This document shows positions 15,476 to 26,400 of a stretch of 64,000 bases of DNA, piece by piece. Under the pieces are notes generated by a model. It was not told the DNA's origin. It saw only the letters and a program-made list of their open reading frames with translations, and did not search any database. Made by a program: the position numbers and the translations under genes. Source of the DNA: an uncultured bacterium (GTDB taxonomy: Bacteria > Planctomycetota > UBA1135 > GCA-002686595); NCBI GenBank assembly GCA_937910685.1, contig CALEMP010000203.1:1-64000 (forward strand), in the 5' to 3' direction. The stretch's first letter is position 1; the number at the start of each line of letters is the position of its first letter.

Positions 15476-17533
15476 CTAGGGTGTGCGCGTGTCCAAGATA
15501 CCTGTCCAGGTTCTTGGGGAGATCAGCGTGGGCGGGGCATCGAATAGGCTTGTGAACTGACCCAGGGTGAGTTCCCAAGATAAGGGGCGTCGATCAACTA
15601 AACGCCCCAATTGGCGAATTGCGGTGGCTCGCGCCGATTTACTGCGACTCTTGTCGGTGGCAGCGGTCAAGAGGGTGTCGAGATTCTTCCGGTCTCGGGT
15701 GCTTGCAAGCGCGGCGCAGGAACCAGCGGTGGTCATCGGGCAGTCGCAACTCGCGTGGATCACCCCTAGGTCTTTTGATACCTGGGGATCCTTGAGGAGC
15801 GCTCGCGCGCGACCGGTGGACTCCAATAGATCCGGGAGGTGCTCTGCTCCGGCGCCCAACTTGGCAATGGTCGGTAGTCGCGAGGTGTCCCCGGACATTC
15901 CTAAGGCCAGCACAAAGTGCGCTTGGCTGTGGGGGTCCTTGATCGATTTCAAGCCTCTCTCGATGGGGGTCCCTGAACGTGGGTCATGCAACAGCCCTAG
16001 GCCCAAGGCGATGGTCGCGGCGCGCATGGGTTGGCGAAACCGTTGAAGGGGTTTTTCGAGGGCAGCGCGCATTCGCTCGGGAACGGGTTGTTGATGCTGG
16101 GTCATACCATGGCCCGCCATCCCCAGGGCGATAGCATGGAAGGGAAGGTCGCGCCCATTTGCCTTGCCGAACGCACGCAACATTCCTGAGATCGCCCCGT
16201 GCATCCCGTTAAATCCATCGTCGGTTTCGTCGGGCCGGCGGAGGGAACGACCCAGGGCCAAGCAGGCGTAGTGGCGCGCCACCAAGTCCCCGTTTTGGGT
16301 GTGCCATTGGAGGTGCTTGCGGGCTTCGGTGTCCAGGCGCGCCCCGCCCGCGGTGGACAATTCTCCGAGGGCAAGAACTGCGCACCGTTCCACCTCGTTG
16401 GGGACCTTCGCGTGCATATCCGTGAGCTTCAAGAGGGCATTCATGCTTCGTTCCCGCAGCCGGGGTTGCCGGTTGGCAATTCGAGCGAGGGCCGTGGCAC
16501 AATATCCCCGCGCCGAACGGTGGAGACCCTCGTCCCCCATGAGCTTTTCCAGGAAACCGAAGAGCGCCACGCTGCTGGAGCTGGGGGCTAGATTGGCAAG
16601 TTCCAATTGCCCTTCGGGATCCTCACTTGGGGGCATGTCTGGCAGGGGAATGACTGATAGGGCCAGGACGCAGGCGCTGGCCAGGTCGCTTGATCGTTGG
16701 GCGCGGGTGCGCAGCACCTCCACAAGGGTTTGGGCCCCAAAGGTGCGCATGGCCTGGGGTATATCGTTTGTGCACGCGATTCCAATTCCATAGGCGGCAA
16801 AGGCTCGCAGGCGAAGGGGCACGCGAGTGCTGCCAACAAGGGCCTTGCCCTTGCGCGTTTCAAGTAGCAAGTCCCGCAGGAGAAGCAGACTTTGTGAGCT
16901 GCCTTGGGCTGCGATCGACGTCACTGCAGCTTCGGTGATCTGAACTTTTGAATTCAAAAGAAATTTTGAAGCAATAGACACACCGCCAGCATCTGGCGCG
17001 ACCTTTCCGCAACGCCCCAAAGCGATCAGAGCTTCGTGGGTGACCTCGGGACCGATGTTTGCCGTGCCGAGTAGATCGATCATGGTCTTCGCCACTTCAT
17101 CCCTGCGGTCTAGGGATTTGGTTTGACCGGGGGCTTGATTCGTGCTCGGTGTGAGACTGATTTGCTCTTGGACTGCTGGCCGAGCGAAGAGGTCCTTGTG
17201 CAGGGACCAAAAGATCATCCAGTCATCGGAGTCCAGGCCAAGGCCTCCGGGTGTGATGGGTGCGGCGGCTGGGTTGGCAGGGCCCGCGGGACCAGGAGTT
17301 GCAGCAGGGCTTGTGGCGGGTGTGCCCGTTCGAGGCCCCGGAGCGCCGGGCGCCGGCGGACCGTCACCCGATCCGCCCGACTCGATAGGGGGTGGGTCCA
17401 CAGTTCCTCCCCCGTAACCCGACGTAGGGTCGCCCCCTCCCGCCCCGCCGCATTCAAGGGCCACCATGGCGAGGGTTGGGGCGAGAATTAGAACGCTGAC
17501 GAGCAGAAGGCGCGGAATGGCTTGAGGGATCAT
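15476..17533 (-). CDS. Secreted HEAT-repeat protein
   Basis: This 685-residue exported protein has an N-terminal hydrophobic segment (LLLVSVLILAPTLAMVAL) followed by a Cys without a good lipobox, then about 70 residues of Gly/Pro/Ala/Thr linker. From about residue 150 on, ~35-residue helical hairpins repeat (VTHEALIALGRCGK, AAVTSIAAQG, ARGYCATALARIA, EVERCAVLALGEL), typical of HEAT/PBS-lyase-like repeats. Such repeats usually bind proteins. Its function is unknown. An AT-rich stretch near 17591-17600 could hold its promoter. Confidence 0.75.
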   Translation of the reverse strand: MIPQAIPRLLLVSVLILAPTLAMVALECGGAGGGDPTSGYGGGTVDPPPIESGGSGDGPPAPGAPGPRTGTPATSPAATPGPAGPANPAAAPITPGGLGLDSDDWMIFWSLHKDLFARPAVQEQISLTPSTNQAPGQTKSLDRRDEVAKTMIDLLGTANIGPEVTHEALIALGRCGKVAPDAGGVSIASKFLLNSKVQITEAAVTSIAAQGSSQSLLLLRDLLLETRKGKALVGSTRVPLRLRAFAAYGIGIACTNDIPQAMRTFGAQTLVEVLRTRAQRSSDLASACVLALSVIPLPDMPPSEDPEGQLELANLAPSSSSVALFGFLEKLMGDEGLHRSARGYCATALARIANRQPRLRERSMNALLKLTDMHAKVPNEVERCAVLALGELSTAGGARLDTEARKHLQWHTQNGDLVARHYACLALGRSLRRPDETDDGFNGMHGAISGMLRAFGKANGRDLPFHAIALGMAGHGMTQHQQPVPERMRAALEKPLQRFRQPMRAATIALGLGLLHDPRSGTPIERGLKSIKDPHSQAHFVLALGMSGDTSRLPTIAKLGAGAEHLPDLLESTGRARALLKDPQVSKDLGVIHASCDCPMTTAGSCAALASTRDRKNLDTLLTAATDKSRSKSARATAIRQLGRLVDRRPLSWELTLGQFTSLFDAPPTLISPRTWTGILDTRTP

Positions 17534-17818
17534 GGGCAGGTCTGTGGACCAGGCTCGCTAGAGGGGGGAGCCGGCAGGGCGTAATTGGCGTATTTATTTT
17601 GAATTTGGGTCTCTCTTTGAGGGGGGCGTTCTGGGTCTGTCTCAGCCGGAGGCACCCTCTCCAGGGGCCTCTATGCCCAGTGTGTCAAGGCGAGATACTC
17701 CCAGTGGCCTCTTGCGTCACGAACTTCCAACATTCTGCTCCTTGCAGATCTATCGGACTTGGGCATGATTGAGGGGTCCTTCGGCTCCTAGCACTCTTTA
17801 AACCGCCTTCCTATCACT

Positions 17819-19171
17819 ATGTTGATACCAAAAATTATCCGGCTTGCGACAACCACCGCCCTCTTGCTCGCCGCCCCGATTTCCATCGCACAGGATAACG
17901 TACTGATTATCATCGCTGACGATGTGGGTGTTGACATGGTGGGTTGTTATCAGGAGGGACCGGATCCCGCGCCTACCCCGGTGATCGACGCCCTCGCGGA
18001 GCGCGGTGTGCTTTTCCGCAACGCTTGGGCTAACCCCGCTTGCTCACCCACTCGAGCCCATGTGCAGACCGGCCGTTATGGTTTCCGCACGGGCTTGGGG
18101 ATGGTGGTTTCCCCGTACGGCTGGGCTCTTCAACAGCAGGAGAACACCGTTGCGGACCTCCTCTCCTCTCAAACGTCCTTGGGCATCACCACTGGATTTA
18201 TCGGCAAGTGGCACCTCTCCAACATGATGACGGGCTCTTACATGGCTCCGCTGCTGCAGGGCTACGATCACTTTGTGGGGACCATGGGCAACATCCCCAA
18301 CGGGCATTCGTTTTACCACTACGAGCGCGTTGACAATGGCACGGCAGCGATGAGCACCACCTACGCGACCACCCAGCAGGTCGATGACGCACTGGACTTC
18401 ATGCAGAATGTGCCTGAGCCGTGGGTCTGCTACCTAGCTTTCAACACGCCCCATGCGGCCTATCACGAGCCGCCCGCACATCTGTTCACCACCGTGATTC
18501 CGAATTCTGATCCGAGGGTTGAGCCACGGCCTTTTTACAAGGCGATGCTCGAATCTATGGACACGGAGATGGGCCGCCTGTTCGACACTATGGGAGCTAA
18601 CATGTTGCGCCGCACCAACGTGGTGTTCCTCGGGGACAACGGTACGCCCGGCGAGGTCAGCATGTCGCCTTTCGAATCACACCACGCCAAGTTGACCCCC
18701 TATGAGGGCGGCGTCAATGTTCCCTTGATCGTCGCTGGCCCGGTGGTGGATTCCCCCGGCCGGGAAGTGGCCGAGCTGGTGAGCGGTGGCACCGATCTGT
18801 TCCAGACCGTGATCGATCTAATGGACGCAGGCACTGCCCAGGCATCCGGTACCATCGAAACCGATTCGGTGAGTATGCTGCCCTATCTGCTCCATCCCCA
18901 ACAGGGCCCCCTACGGGAGACGGTGTTTGCGGAGTATTTTGGCCCCAACAGTCCCACGGGCTTTGGCTCGACCTTCACCGCTCGTACCATGCGGAATAGT
19001 CGTTATAAGTTGATCGAGTTCTTTCACTCAACCGGGCACCGTTTTGAGTTTTATGACTTGCAGTCCGATCCGTTTGAGCAAATCGACATGGTTTCTCGCC
19101 GCCTCTGGAGTCAGCAATCCCGAGCGGCCTATGTGGACCTGAAAGACCAATTGAAGAATCTCGTTCCCTGA
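17819..19171 (+). CDS. Secreted sulfatase
   Basis: This 450-residue exported sulfatase hydrolyses sulfate esters, probably of polysaccharides. A signal peptide covers about residues 1-24. The metal-binding start of the fold is IIIADDVG (Asp34, Asp35), and Cys75 in CSPTR, followed by AHVQTGR, is the residue converted to formylglycine. The family-typical FIGKWHL and FLGDNGTPGE metal/substrate segments follow near residues 128 and 270. No sulfatase-modifying enzyme lies in the window, so maturation must be encoded elsewhere. No Shine-Dalgarno sequence precedes the ATG. A 12-bp hairpin follows the stop. Confidence 0.93.
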   Translation: MLIPKIIRLATTTALLLAAPISIAQDNVLIIIADDVGVDMVGCYQEGPDPAPTPVIDALAERGVLFRNAWANPACSPTRAHVQTGRYGFRTGLGMVVSPYGWALQQQENTVADLLSSQTSLGITTGFIGKWHLSNMMTGSYMAPLLQGYDHFVGTMGNIPNGHSFYHYERVDNGTAAMSTTYATTQQVDDALDFMQNVPEPWVCYLAFNTPHAAYHEPPAHLFTTVIPNSDPRVEPRPFYKAMLESMDTEMGRLFDTMGANMLRRTNVVFLGDNGTPGEVSMSPFESHHAKLTPYEGGVNVPLIVAGPVVDSPGREVAELVSGGTDLFQTVIDLMDAGTAQASGTIETDSVSMLPYLLHPQQGPLRETVFAEYFGPNSPTGFGSTFTARTMRNSRYKLIEFFHSTGHRFEFYDLQSDPFEQIDMVSRRLWSQQSRAAYVDLKDQLKNLVP

Positions 19172-19207
19172 CATTAATCTAGGTGCCAACCCTAGAGACT
19201 CAAATGA

Positions 19208-19246
19208 CAACGGCGCGCCGTCCCGGGAAGGGAGGGCGCGCCGTTG
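19208..19246. terminator. Shared stem-loop between convergent genes
   Basis: CAACGGCGCGCC and GGCGCGCCGTTG form a perfect 12-bp stem with a 15-base loop, between the sulfatase stop and the end of the leftward small gene. There is no T-tract on either side. Its position suggests a bidirectional terminator or transcript-end stabiliser. Confidence 0.65.
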
Positions 19247-19261
19247 CCGTTTGGAGTGGGT

Positions 19262-19570
19262 TCAGCTCGGTTTCCGTCCACGAGGCAGGTTGGCCTTGGG
19301 CAGCTTGACTCCCTGGGATTCAAGATACTGGCCCAGGGCGCGGCGCCCGTCCGCCACCGCGTGGCGCAGGTGATTGTTGCTCTCTTCAGCGGCCTCATTC
19401 AAGCAGCGATCCATGGCCTTAACCAGAGAGACCGCGTGCTTCATAGCGGGGCTTGACTTGAGTTCCTTGACCGCAGCACGGGCCTTTACCTCGCGGATTT
19501 TATTTTCAAGGTCCAAGATGAGTTCATCAGGTGAGCGGCGCTTTCTGCGGGTAGTTGCTTTTCTTGCCAT
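19262..19570 (-). CDS. Small basic coiled-coil protein, unknown function
   Basis: This 102-residue soluble protein starts ARKATTRRKRRSPDELI, followed by a long predicted amphipathic helix (about 15-80) with many Lys/Glu/Ala, and ends in a basic GRKPS tail. The charge suggests a nucleic-acid or ribosome partner, but no family was recognised. The ATG at 19570 has no clear ribosome-binding site. It is convergent with the sulfatase and separated from it by a strong hairpin. Confidence 0.5.
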   Translation of the reverse strand: MARKATTRRKRRSPDELILDLENKIREVKARAAVKELKSSPAMKHAVSLVKAMDRCLNEAAEESNNHLRHAVADGRRALGQYLESQGVKLPKANLPRGRKPS

Positions 19571-19802
19571 GGTATTTATTCTCTTTGACGTATTGGGAAA
19601 TGTCGATTAGTGGGAGGATTGTCCATAGATCGGGCCCTATTGCAAGAGCTTGGATCGCGAGGGGTGGGCTAAGCTCTTGTCCCGCGGAGATTAGGGCCTG
19701 TTGAGAGCCTTCAAGCCGGGTCCGAATCCAGATATGACACAACTTAAGCAAGCCTCGGGCGTTCCTTAGGCGGGACCCTTGGGTTTGCCGATGAAGTAGG
19801 TG

Positions 19803-20921
19803 ATGAACTCTGTGCGAATTTGGACTGTATTGGCTGTGCTCTTTGGAGCGGGTCCCGCGGGTGCAACTGCATCCCTTGGGATGGTTCCCGACGGGGTGTC
19901 TCTGGGTGTGCCAAGTGAGGTGATCCTCGTGGTTTCCCAGGGGGCGAACCGGTTGGCCTTGATCGAGCCCGGGGTCCATGCACCCCAGCAGGTTGTGCGC
20001 GTGCAGGATGATCCCTCGGTCCTTGTTTTTAGGAATGGTGGGGATACTGCGGCCATTCTGCACAAGGGAGACTCAAAGGTGGGTGAGGCGGTAACTCTCT
20101 TCAGCCTGCGGCTCGGCCGCGTGCTGAGGGTGATTGATTTGGCCAACGAGGCGAATCCTGAAGCTTCACTCTTTGGCCCTTGTGCGGCAGCATTTGAGCC
20201 GGATGGGGCGCACCTCTTGCTGTGCGTCGAAAGCAGCCCCCACCTCTACCGCGTGTCAACGGGTGATGGGAAGTATGTGCCCCTGCTCAACCTGGGAGCC
20301 GCAGGTGCTTCCGATATAGTGAGCAGCGCGGATGGCCGATTCGCTTGGGTTTCCTACGCGGAGTCCGGGACTCTGGTGGTTTGCGACCTGCTGCGTGGCC
20401 GCGTCTTGAGGCGGATTTCCCTAGGGGGAGGCACCTCCGCCATTGCCCTTCACCCCGATGGGCACGAGCTATGGGCCGCCAATGCTCTGACCAATTCGAT
20501 CAGCGTCGTGGACTTGGATACGAATCGTGAGGTCTTGGAATTCCCGGTTGGATCCCAGCCGTGGAGTTTGGACTTCACTCCTGATGGTGATTCAGTCTTG
20601 GTGATTCACCGCCACGGTGGCTCGGCCACGCTGTTTGACTCCAAGCGACGTGCAGTCATGGCAGAGATCAAGTTGGGGCCGCCCCGAAAGGGGGAACTAG
20701 GGGAAGGCGCGGGCTACGAGGATGTCCTCGGGGGACCGGGAGTCCTGCCCTCATCCGTTTCGATTGCCCCCGACGGGCGCAAGGCCCATGTGACCTGTGA
20801 GGGGACCGATGAGCTCGTAACTCTGAGTCTCGCGCCCCTCGCTATAGAACGACGCCGACCCATAGGGCGGCGCCCGACCGCAGTTTGCCACGCGGTACTT
20901 GGAGTTCCGTCAGGATCCTGA
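19803..20921 (+). CDS. Secreted YncE/YVTN-type beta-propeller protein
   Basis: This 372-residue exported protein has a signal peptide (TVLAVLFGAGPAGATAS), then seven or so ~40-residue blades with the YVTN/lactonase pattern: SADGRFAWVSYAESGTLVVCDL, HPDGHELWAANALTNSISVVDLD, TPDGDSVLVIH. Such propellers bind ligands or serve as scaffolds; enzymatic lactonase activity cannot be claimed. A GTG directly before the ATG (19800) is an alternative start. The gene overlaps the end of the convergent symporter gene by 12 bases. Confidence 0.78.
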   Translation: MNSVRIWTVLAVLFGAGPAGATASLGMVPDGVSLGVPSEVILVVSQGANRLALIEPGVHAPQQVVRVQDDPSVLVFRNGGDTAAILHKGDSKVGEAVTLFSLRLGRVLRVIDLANEANPEASLFGPCAAAFEPDGAHLLLCVESSPHLYRVSTGDGKYVPLLNLGAAGASDIVSSADGRFAWVSYAESGTLVVCDLLRGRVLRRISLGGGTSAIALHPDGHELWAANALTNSISVVDLDTNREVLEFPVGSQPWSLDFTPDGDSVLVIHRHGGSATLFDSKRRAVMAEIKLGPPRKGELGEGAGYEDVLGGPGVLPSSVSIAPDGRKAHVTCEGTDELVTLSLAPLAIERRRPIGRRPTAVCHAVLGVPSGS

Positions 20922-23030
20922 TTCCGCGGCCGGTGCTGCTGGAACCTCGGGGCTGGGGCCATCTGGGGCATCACTTGGAGGGGGTGACCCCTCGGATGGA
21001 GGTCCTTCCAACTGGAATAGGCTCGCCGTAACCAGCACTCCGCCGATTCCCGCCATGGCGGTCCAGAGGAGAATCTCGCCGGGGCCCTTTTCAAGCACAT
21101 AGGAACCGATTGCAAACAGGATTCCATAGATCGCAGCGAGGCCTCCGCCGATGCCCCGCATGATCGGTTTTGCATCACGTGCGGGAGTCAAATCTGCACA
21201 GAGGACCCGTACCGGGCCCCAGGCTCCAACCGGGCGTACGCGCCGATAGAAACGGATCAGGCTCTCTGGATGGGGCCTGGGCATGAGGATTGTGGTCAGC
21301 ACAGAGCAAGTGGTCGAGACCGACACCACGATCAACAGGCGCCCTGCGACGGTCAGATCATCTCCGTTTGCAAGCGGGCCGAGTTGCGCCCAACTAATGT
21401 TGGACCAAGGCGCAAGCCAGCTCATGGCAGCAAACTCGCCCGACAGGTAGCCGGCGACGCGCGGGCCAAAGGTTAATGCCGATGCGGTTAGAGCTGAGGT
21501 CACCATAGCCACGATTTCAGTGGTGGCCCGCACGCGCCACCAAAGCCAGCGCATCACATAGACCGGTCCGACCCCAGATAGGAAGGCGAGGAAAAATGTG
21601 TAGAGGTCCGAGATCCGATCGTTGGCCCAGGCCAGGGTGGCTCCCAGGATGAGCGCTGCAATCGAAGCCAGGCGAGCCACAAGCACATAGTGCCGGTCCG
21701 GGGCGCCACGGGTTAGGAACCGTCGGTAGATGTCATTGACGAAGAACGAAGATGCGAGGTTTGTGTGGGTGTCCACTGTACTCATGAACGCCGCCAGCAA
21801 GGAGGCCACCAACAAACCTAGCATCCAGGGGTTGGTTAGGTAGCGGCGCGCCATGACCACATAGGCCGCTTCGGGATCCGTACGGGAAAGGGGTTGACCT
21901 TGCACCACTTGATCGCCTTCTTTGACCATTGCTTGGCCCGGCTTCCAGTCATCAGTCGCCCCCTCCACATGGACCAAATCCACCTCAATCGGCTGATATT
22001 CGGGTCCTGGCTGGATTTGCGCTCGCCCCGCATCCATGTCGATGGCCACCACCGTGCCGGTGACAGGCGCTACCGAATGGAGGGTTGGCAGTACGACCAG
22101 AGAGCCCACAGCCACCAATATCCAAGGCCAGGGGCGCAGAGCATAGTGCGCGATGTTGTACCACAGGCTGCCGAGTAAGCCGTCCCGTTCCGTGCGCGCA
22201 GCGCTGATGCGTTGCACCACATGCCCACCCCCGTCCACTTGATCGGTGGCCCACCATTGGACCCCGAGGAAGACGCAGACCGTGACCAGTGGGATTGTCC
22301 AGAAGGAAGCGTCTCCGGAGTTACCGGGACCGGGTGGTGGGAAGAAACTGAGTTGCTCCGGTCGGATCACTCCGTTGGCGACCGCTTCATGGACCGCCTC
22401 CATTCCCCCGACTCCGTTCCAAACAGCGATGGCTAGGGCCACCGATCCAATCATAGCCATTACGAACTGCACGAGATCCGTGATCACCACTGCCCAAAAA
22501 CCCGCCAAGGTGGAATAGGCCAAGGCCAATACGCAAGCCACCGTCACCGCCAGCACCTTGTCCACTTCGAACAGAACACCCAGGATCTTTGCCGCCGCAA
22601 GCAGCACCCAGCAAAGGATGATCGTGTTGGTTAGGCCTGCTTGGAAGATGCCTTGAACCAGCCGCAGCAAACTTGCCTCTTTCCCGCCATAGCGCAACTC
22701 GGCTAACTCTGCGGTGGTCATCACTTCGGCCCGGCGCCAATAGCGTGCGAACAGAAAGGTGGTCAACATGCCGCCCGCCGCCAAACACCACCACTGCCAG
22801 TTTTGCCAGATGCCGTCTTCTCGCACCCAGCCCGTGATCACCAAGGGCGTGTCGCTGGCGAATGTGGTTGCCACCATCGAGGTACCCACGGCCCACCAGG
22901 GCAGATTGCGCCCAGAGAGAAAGTACTCATTCACGCTGGACCCGGCGCGCTTGGCCATCACAACTCCAACGCCTAGGGCCAAAGCCACATATGCGCCCAC
23001 AACAATCCAGACTTCAGTAGGGACTCCCAT
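20910..23030 (-). CDS. Sodium/solute symporter family protein with inserted domain
   Basis: This 706-residue inner-membrane transporter of the SSS family probably couples sodium entry to uptake of a sugar or organic acid. It starts VPTEVWIVVGAYVALALGVG and has the family hallmark Y-F-L-S-G-R-N near residue 35 and about 14 membrane segments. Unusually, a soluble ~65-residue segment (about 322-387; GTVVAIDMDAGRAQIQ...MVKEGDQVVQGQPLSR) interrupts the membrane core and looks like a biotinyl/lipoyl-type hammerhead fold lacking the modified Lys. The tail is Pro/Ser/Gly-rich. The ATG at 23030 fits the family N-terminus; upstream frame to 23210 is not family-like. Confidence 0.87.
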   Translation of the reverse strand: MGVPTEVWIVVGAYVALALGVGVVMAKRAGSSVNEYFLSGRNLPWWAVGTSMVATTFASDTPLVITGWVREDGIWQNWQWWCLAAGGMLTTFLFARYWRRAEVMTTAELAELRYGGKEASLLRLVQGIFQAGLTNTIILCWVLLAAAKILGVLFEVDKVLAVTVACVLALAYSTLAGFWAVVITDLVQFVMAMIGSVALAIAVWNGVGGMEAVHEAVANGVIRPEQLSFFPPPGPGNSGDASFWTIPLVTVCVFLGVQWWATDQVDGGGHVVQRISAARTERDGLLGSLWYNIAHYALRPWPWILVAVGSLVVLPTLHSVAPVTGTVVAIDMDAGRAQIQPGPEYQPIEVDLVHVEGATDDWKPGQAMVKEGDQVVQGQPLSRTDPEAAYVVMARRYLTNPWMLGLLVASLLAAFMSTVDTHTNLASSFFVNDIYRRFLTRGAPDRHYVLVARLASIAALILGATLAWANDRISDLYTFFLAFLSGVGPVYVMRWLWWRVRATTEIVAMVTSALTASALTFGPRVAGYLSGEFAAMSWLAPWSNISWAQLGPLANGDDLTVAGRLLIVVSVSTTCSVLTTILMPRPHPESLIRFYRRVRPVGAWGPVRVLCADLTPARDAKPIMRGIGGGLAAIYGILFAIGSYVLEKGPGEILLWTAMAGIGGVLVTASLFQLEGPPSEGSPPPSDAPDGPSPEVPAAPAAESGS

Positions 23031-23418
23031 CCCCTGCACGGTAGCGATCGGGGACCGCTGAGACCAGCGCGCATGGTTAAGTGGCCCGGAACACCTTCCA
23101 GCGATCGCCATGAGTTGGTCCCTTGGCGGAGATCTTGGGCACGTGGGTGGAGGCATCGTCACCGAGTGCGTATACACCGCGATGCACACGCTGATCACCG
23201 TGATTGACACGCCAGGATTTCTGGACCGTGGTGGACCTTGGTCTACGACTCGGGTTTGGCGACAATTGGGAAGGCTGGACCGTTCTGGTGGGTTTGGGCC
23301 GCAACCTCGGGCGTATGGTGGCGCGCTAAGTTAGATCGTCTCGTCCCCAAGGCATTTCGGGCGAAAATTCTGCAACTTTGATTCCCATAGAGCGGTCTGA
23401 TTTGCGGATGCTAAGGGC
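23031..23418. other. 388-base divergent intergenic region with possible gene remnants
   Basis: No intact gene is supported. On the minus strand a frame ending at 23077 codes GVYALGDDASTHVPKISAKG and more with plausible codon choice. On the plus strand a 42-codon frame ending at 23330 codes LGLRLGFGDNWEGW and similar. Neither has a complete start context. Promoters of the symporter and the giant dehydrogenase must lie here but could not be placed. Confidence 0.3.
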
Positions 23419-26400
23419 ATGATTCTGTTGCTCATGGCGGCCCTCGCGGTCCCGAATATGACTCCCGATGGGGAGCCCTATACCACTCAGCGTTTGGATT
23501 CGACTTTCGTTGGGGAAGGGGCCTCGGGCTTTGATGTGGATGGGGACGGAGCCATGGATGTGGTGGCCGGCTCCTGGTGGTGGGCAGGCCCAAAGTTCGA
23601 ACAGCGCTTTCGCTTCCGGCGCGGCGATTCCTTTGATGTCGAGGGGTATTCCGATCACTTCTTCACATGGGGCGAGGATGTGGATGTTGATGGGGACTTG
23701 GATATTGTGATGGTGGGGTTTCCAGGGGCAGCGGCCTTTTGGTATGAAAACCCAGGGGACGCACGCGAGACCGAGTCTTGGCCACGGCACATGATTCATG
23801 GGATGGTGGACAACGAGTCGCCCGCCTTTGCGGACATAGACGGAGACGGGCGCCGAGATTTGGTCTTCCATTCCCAGGGTACGGTTGGCTGGTGCTCGAT
23901 TCCTGCCGCGGATCCTACGCAGATTTGGGACTTTCACTTAGTTGCCGAAGGCACCGGCCTACATCGATACACTCATGGTCTTGGCGTGGGGGACCTAAGT
24001 GGCGATGGGCGCTCGGACTTCGTGCTGAACCACGGATGGTGGGAGCAACCCAGTGATCCCCATGGGAAATGGGTATTCCACCGCCAGGTCTTATCCCCGG
24101 GACAGGGTGGTGCGCAGATTCTGATTCACGACTGGGATGGGGATGGGGACGCGGATGTGTTCACCTCCCTCAATGCTCATGGGTACGGACTCTCATGGTT
24201 CGAGAACCGGGGCCGACGTGATGATGGGACTTTGGATTTGAAAGAGCGCCCGATCATGGGCGCCGAGGGGAGCAACCTGGCGGGAGGCTTGGCGATTAGT
24301 GAACTGCACGCTCTGACGACCACCGATCTTGATGGGGATGGCCTGCTGGATGTGGTCACGGGCAAACGCTTTATGAGTCACAGTTTCCGCGAGGCGGGAT
24401 CGCGAGGCCCTGCCTGGATCATTGGTTTGCGGCAGGACCCGAGCCAACCAGATGGGTTTTCCCTTTGGCCCATTCACGCCGATTCCGGCGTTGGTACCCA
24501 GGTTTGCGCCACCGACATGAACGGGGACGGGCACGCGGACTTTGTGACTGCATCTAAGAGGGGGATCTTCGTGCACCAGCGCAGGCCCGAGGTTCCGGTG
24601 CAAGGGATCACCGAGCAAACCACGACTCCGCGCCCCGATCCGTTTCCTGAAGGGGGCCAGCGGGCCGAAAAACCGGGCGGTGGATTTGTCAACTTAGATT
24701 TTGAGCTGGGCAATCTGAGCGACTGGACCTTGGAGGGCGAAGCATTTGAGGGCCAACCGATTCGGGGGGACACGGTAGTCCTCCGCCGCAGCGAGACACT
24801 GAGCGCCCATGCGGGGTCTTTTTGGATCGGTGGATACGAGCTGCATCAGGACACTCCGACCGGACGCATGACATCGATTCCCTTCAGCCCTCCGGGACGC
24901 TTCATGGCATTCCTGATTGCCGGCGGTAGTTCTCACAAGACGCGGCTTGAAGTGCTCGATGCTGACTCGGGCGAAGTTCTGTTCGAAGCTATGGGGCGCG
25001 ACGCCGAAGAACTGCGCCCGGGGGTGATTGACCTTGGGGCGGAGGCCTCGCGCTCAATTCAAATTGCTTTGGTGGACGAAGAGACCGGGGCTTGGGGACA
25101 CTTGAACGTGGATCACATTCGCTTTTATCAGGAGCGGCCCGATTTCCCCGAGGGTCAAGAGGTGCAGATTTCCAGTGACCGGGTGGTGCACGAGGGGCTG
25201 AGTCCAAAGGAGGCAGCGGCAGCCATGAGCGTCCCCGCTGGATTTCATGTGGACCTGATTGCGGGGGAACCAGATCTACACCAGCCGATAGCTCTTTGGA
25301 TTGACGACGGGGGTCGGCTTTGGGTGGCGGAAGCTCACAGTTATCCCAAAAAACGACCCGCTGGCGAAGGCCTTGACCGGATCGTCATTTTTGAAGACTC
25401 CGACCAGGATGGATCCTTTGAAACCAAAAAGGTTTTTTGTGAGGGCTTGAATCTGGTCTCTGGAATGGCGGTGGGTTTTGGCGGGGTCTTTGTAGGGCAG
25501 GCGCCGGAGCTCTTGTTCATCCCCGATCGCAACGGCGACGATGTTCCCGATGGCCCGCCGGTAGTTCTCCTGGACGGTTGGGGCTATGAGGACACCCACG
25601 AGACGCTCAACGCCTTCACTTTTGGTCCGGATGGCTGGCTCTATGGTTGTCACGGAGTGTTCACCCATTCACGGGTGGGTGCGCCGGGGACGCCCGATGA
25701 AGATCGTGTGCCGATCAACGCTGGGGTTTGGCGCTTTCATCCCACCGCTCATCAGTTTGAGGTTTTTGCGGAAGGTACCAGCAATCCATGGGGCGTGGAT
25801 TTCAATGCCCAAGGCGAAGCCTTCGTGAGCGCATGTGTGATTCCACACTTCTATCACCTGGTTCCTGGGGCCCGTTACCTCCGGCAAGCGGGTCAGCACT
25901 TCAATCCCTTTGTCTTTGAAGACTTGCCAACGATTGCTGACCACCGCCACTACTTGGGAACCGATCCCCATGGGGGCAACGGGCGATCGGATCTAGCGGG
26001 AGGAGGGCACGCGCACTGCGGCCTATTGATCTATCAAGGCCAGCAATTTCCCGAGGAGTATCAGGGGGGTGCATTGTTCTTCAACGTGCATGGCAATCGC
26101 ATGAATCATGACCTCTTGACCCCGGACGGTGCCACCTGGATCGCGGGCCATGGGGATGATTTGGTGCGCGCCAACGATACTTGGTTCCGCGGGATTGCCG
26201 CGCGTACGGGTCCTGCGGGCGAGGTGTTCTTCATCGATTGGTACGATCCTCAGGCCTGCCATCACAATGACACGGAAATTTGGAACCGCACCAACGGGAG
26301 GCTGTTTCGGTTGCGATACGGGGACCAGGGCACGAGCTTCTTGGACCTGCGAAAGTCATCCCCCCAAGAGTTGCTCGAACTGGCCCTGACCGGCACAACC

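Noticed and set aside
17591-17600. Shared ATAAATA promoter motif at several genes
   Set aside because: A similar string lies near 19573 and 14785, but distance to the start codons differs, and one copy is too close to the ATG to be a -10.
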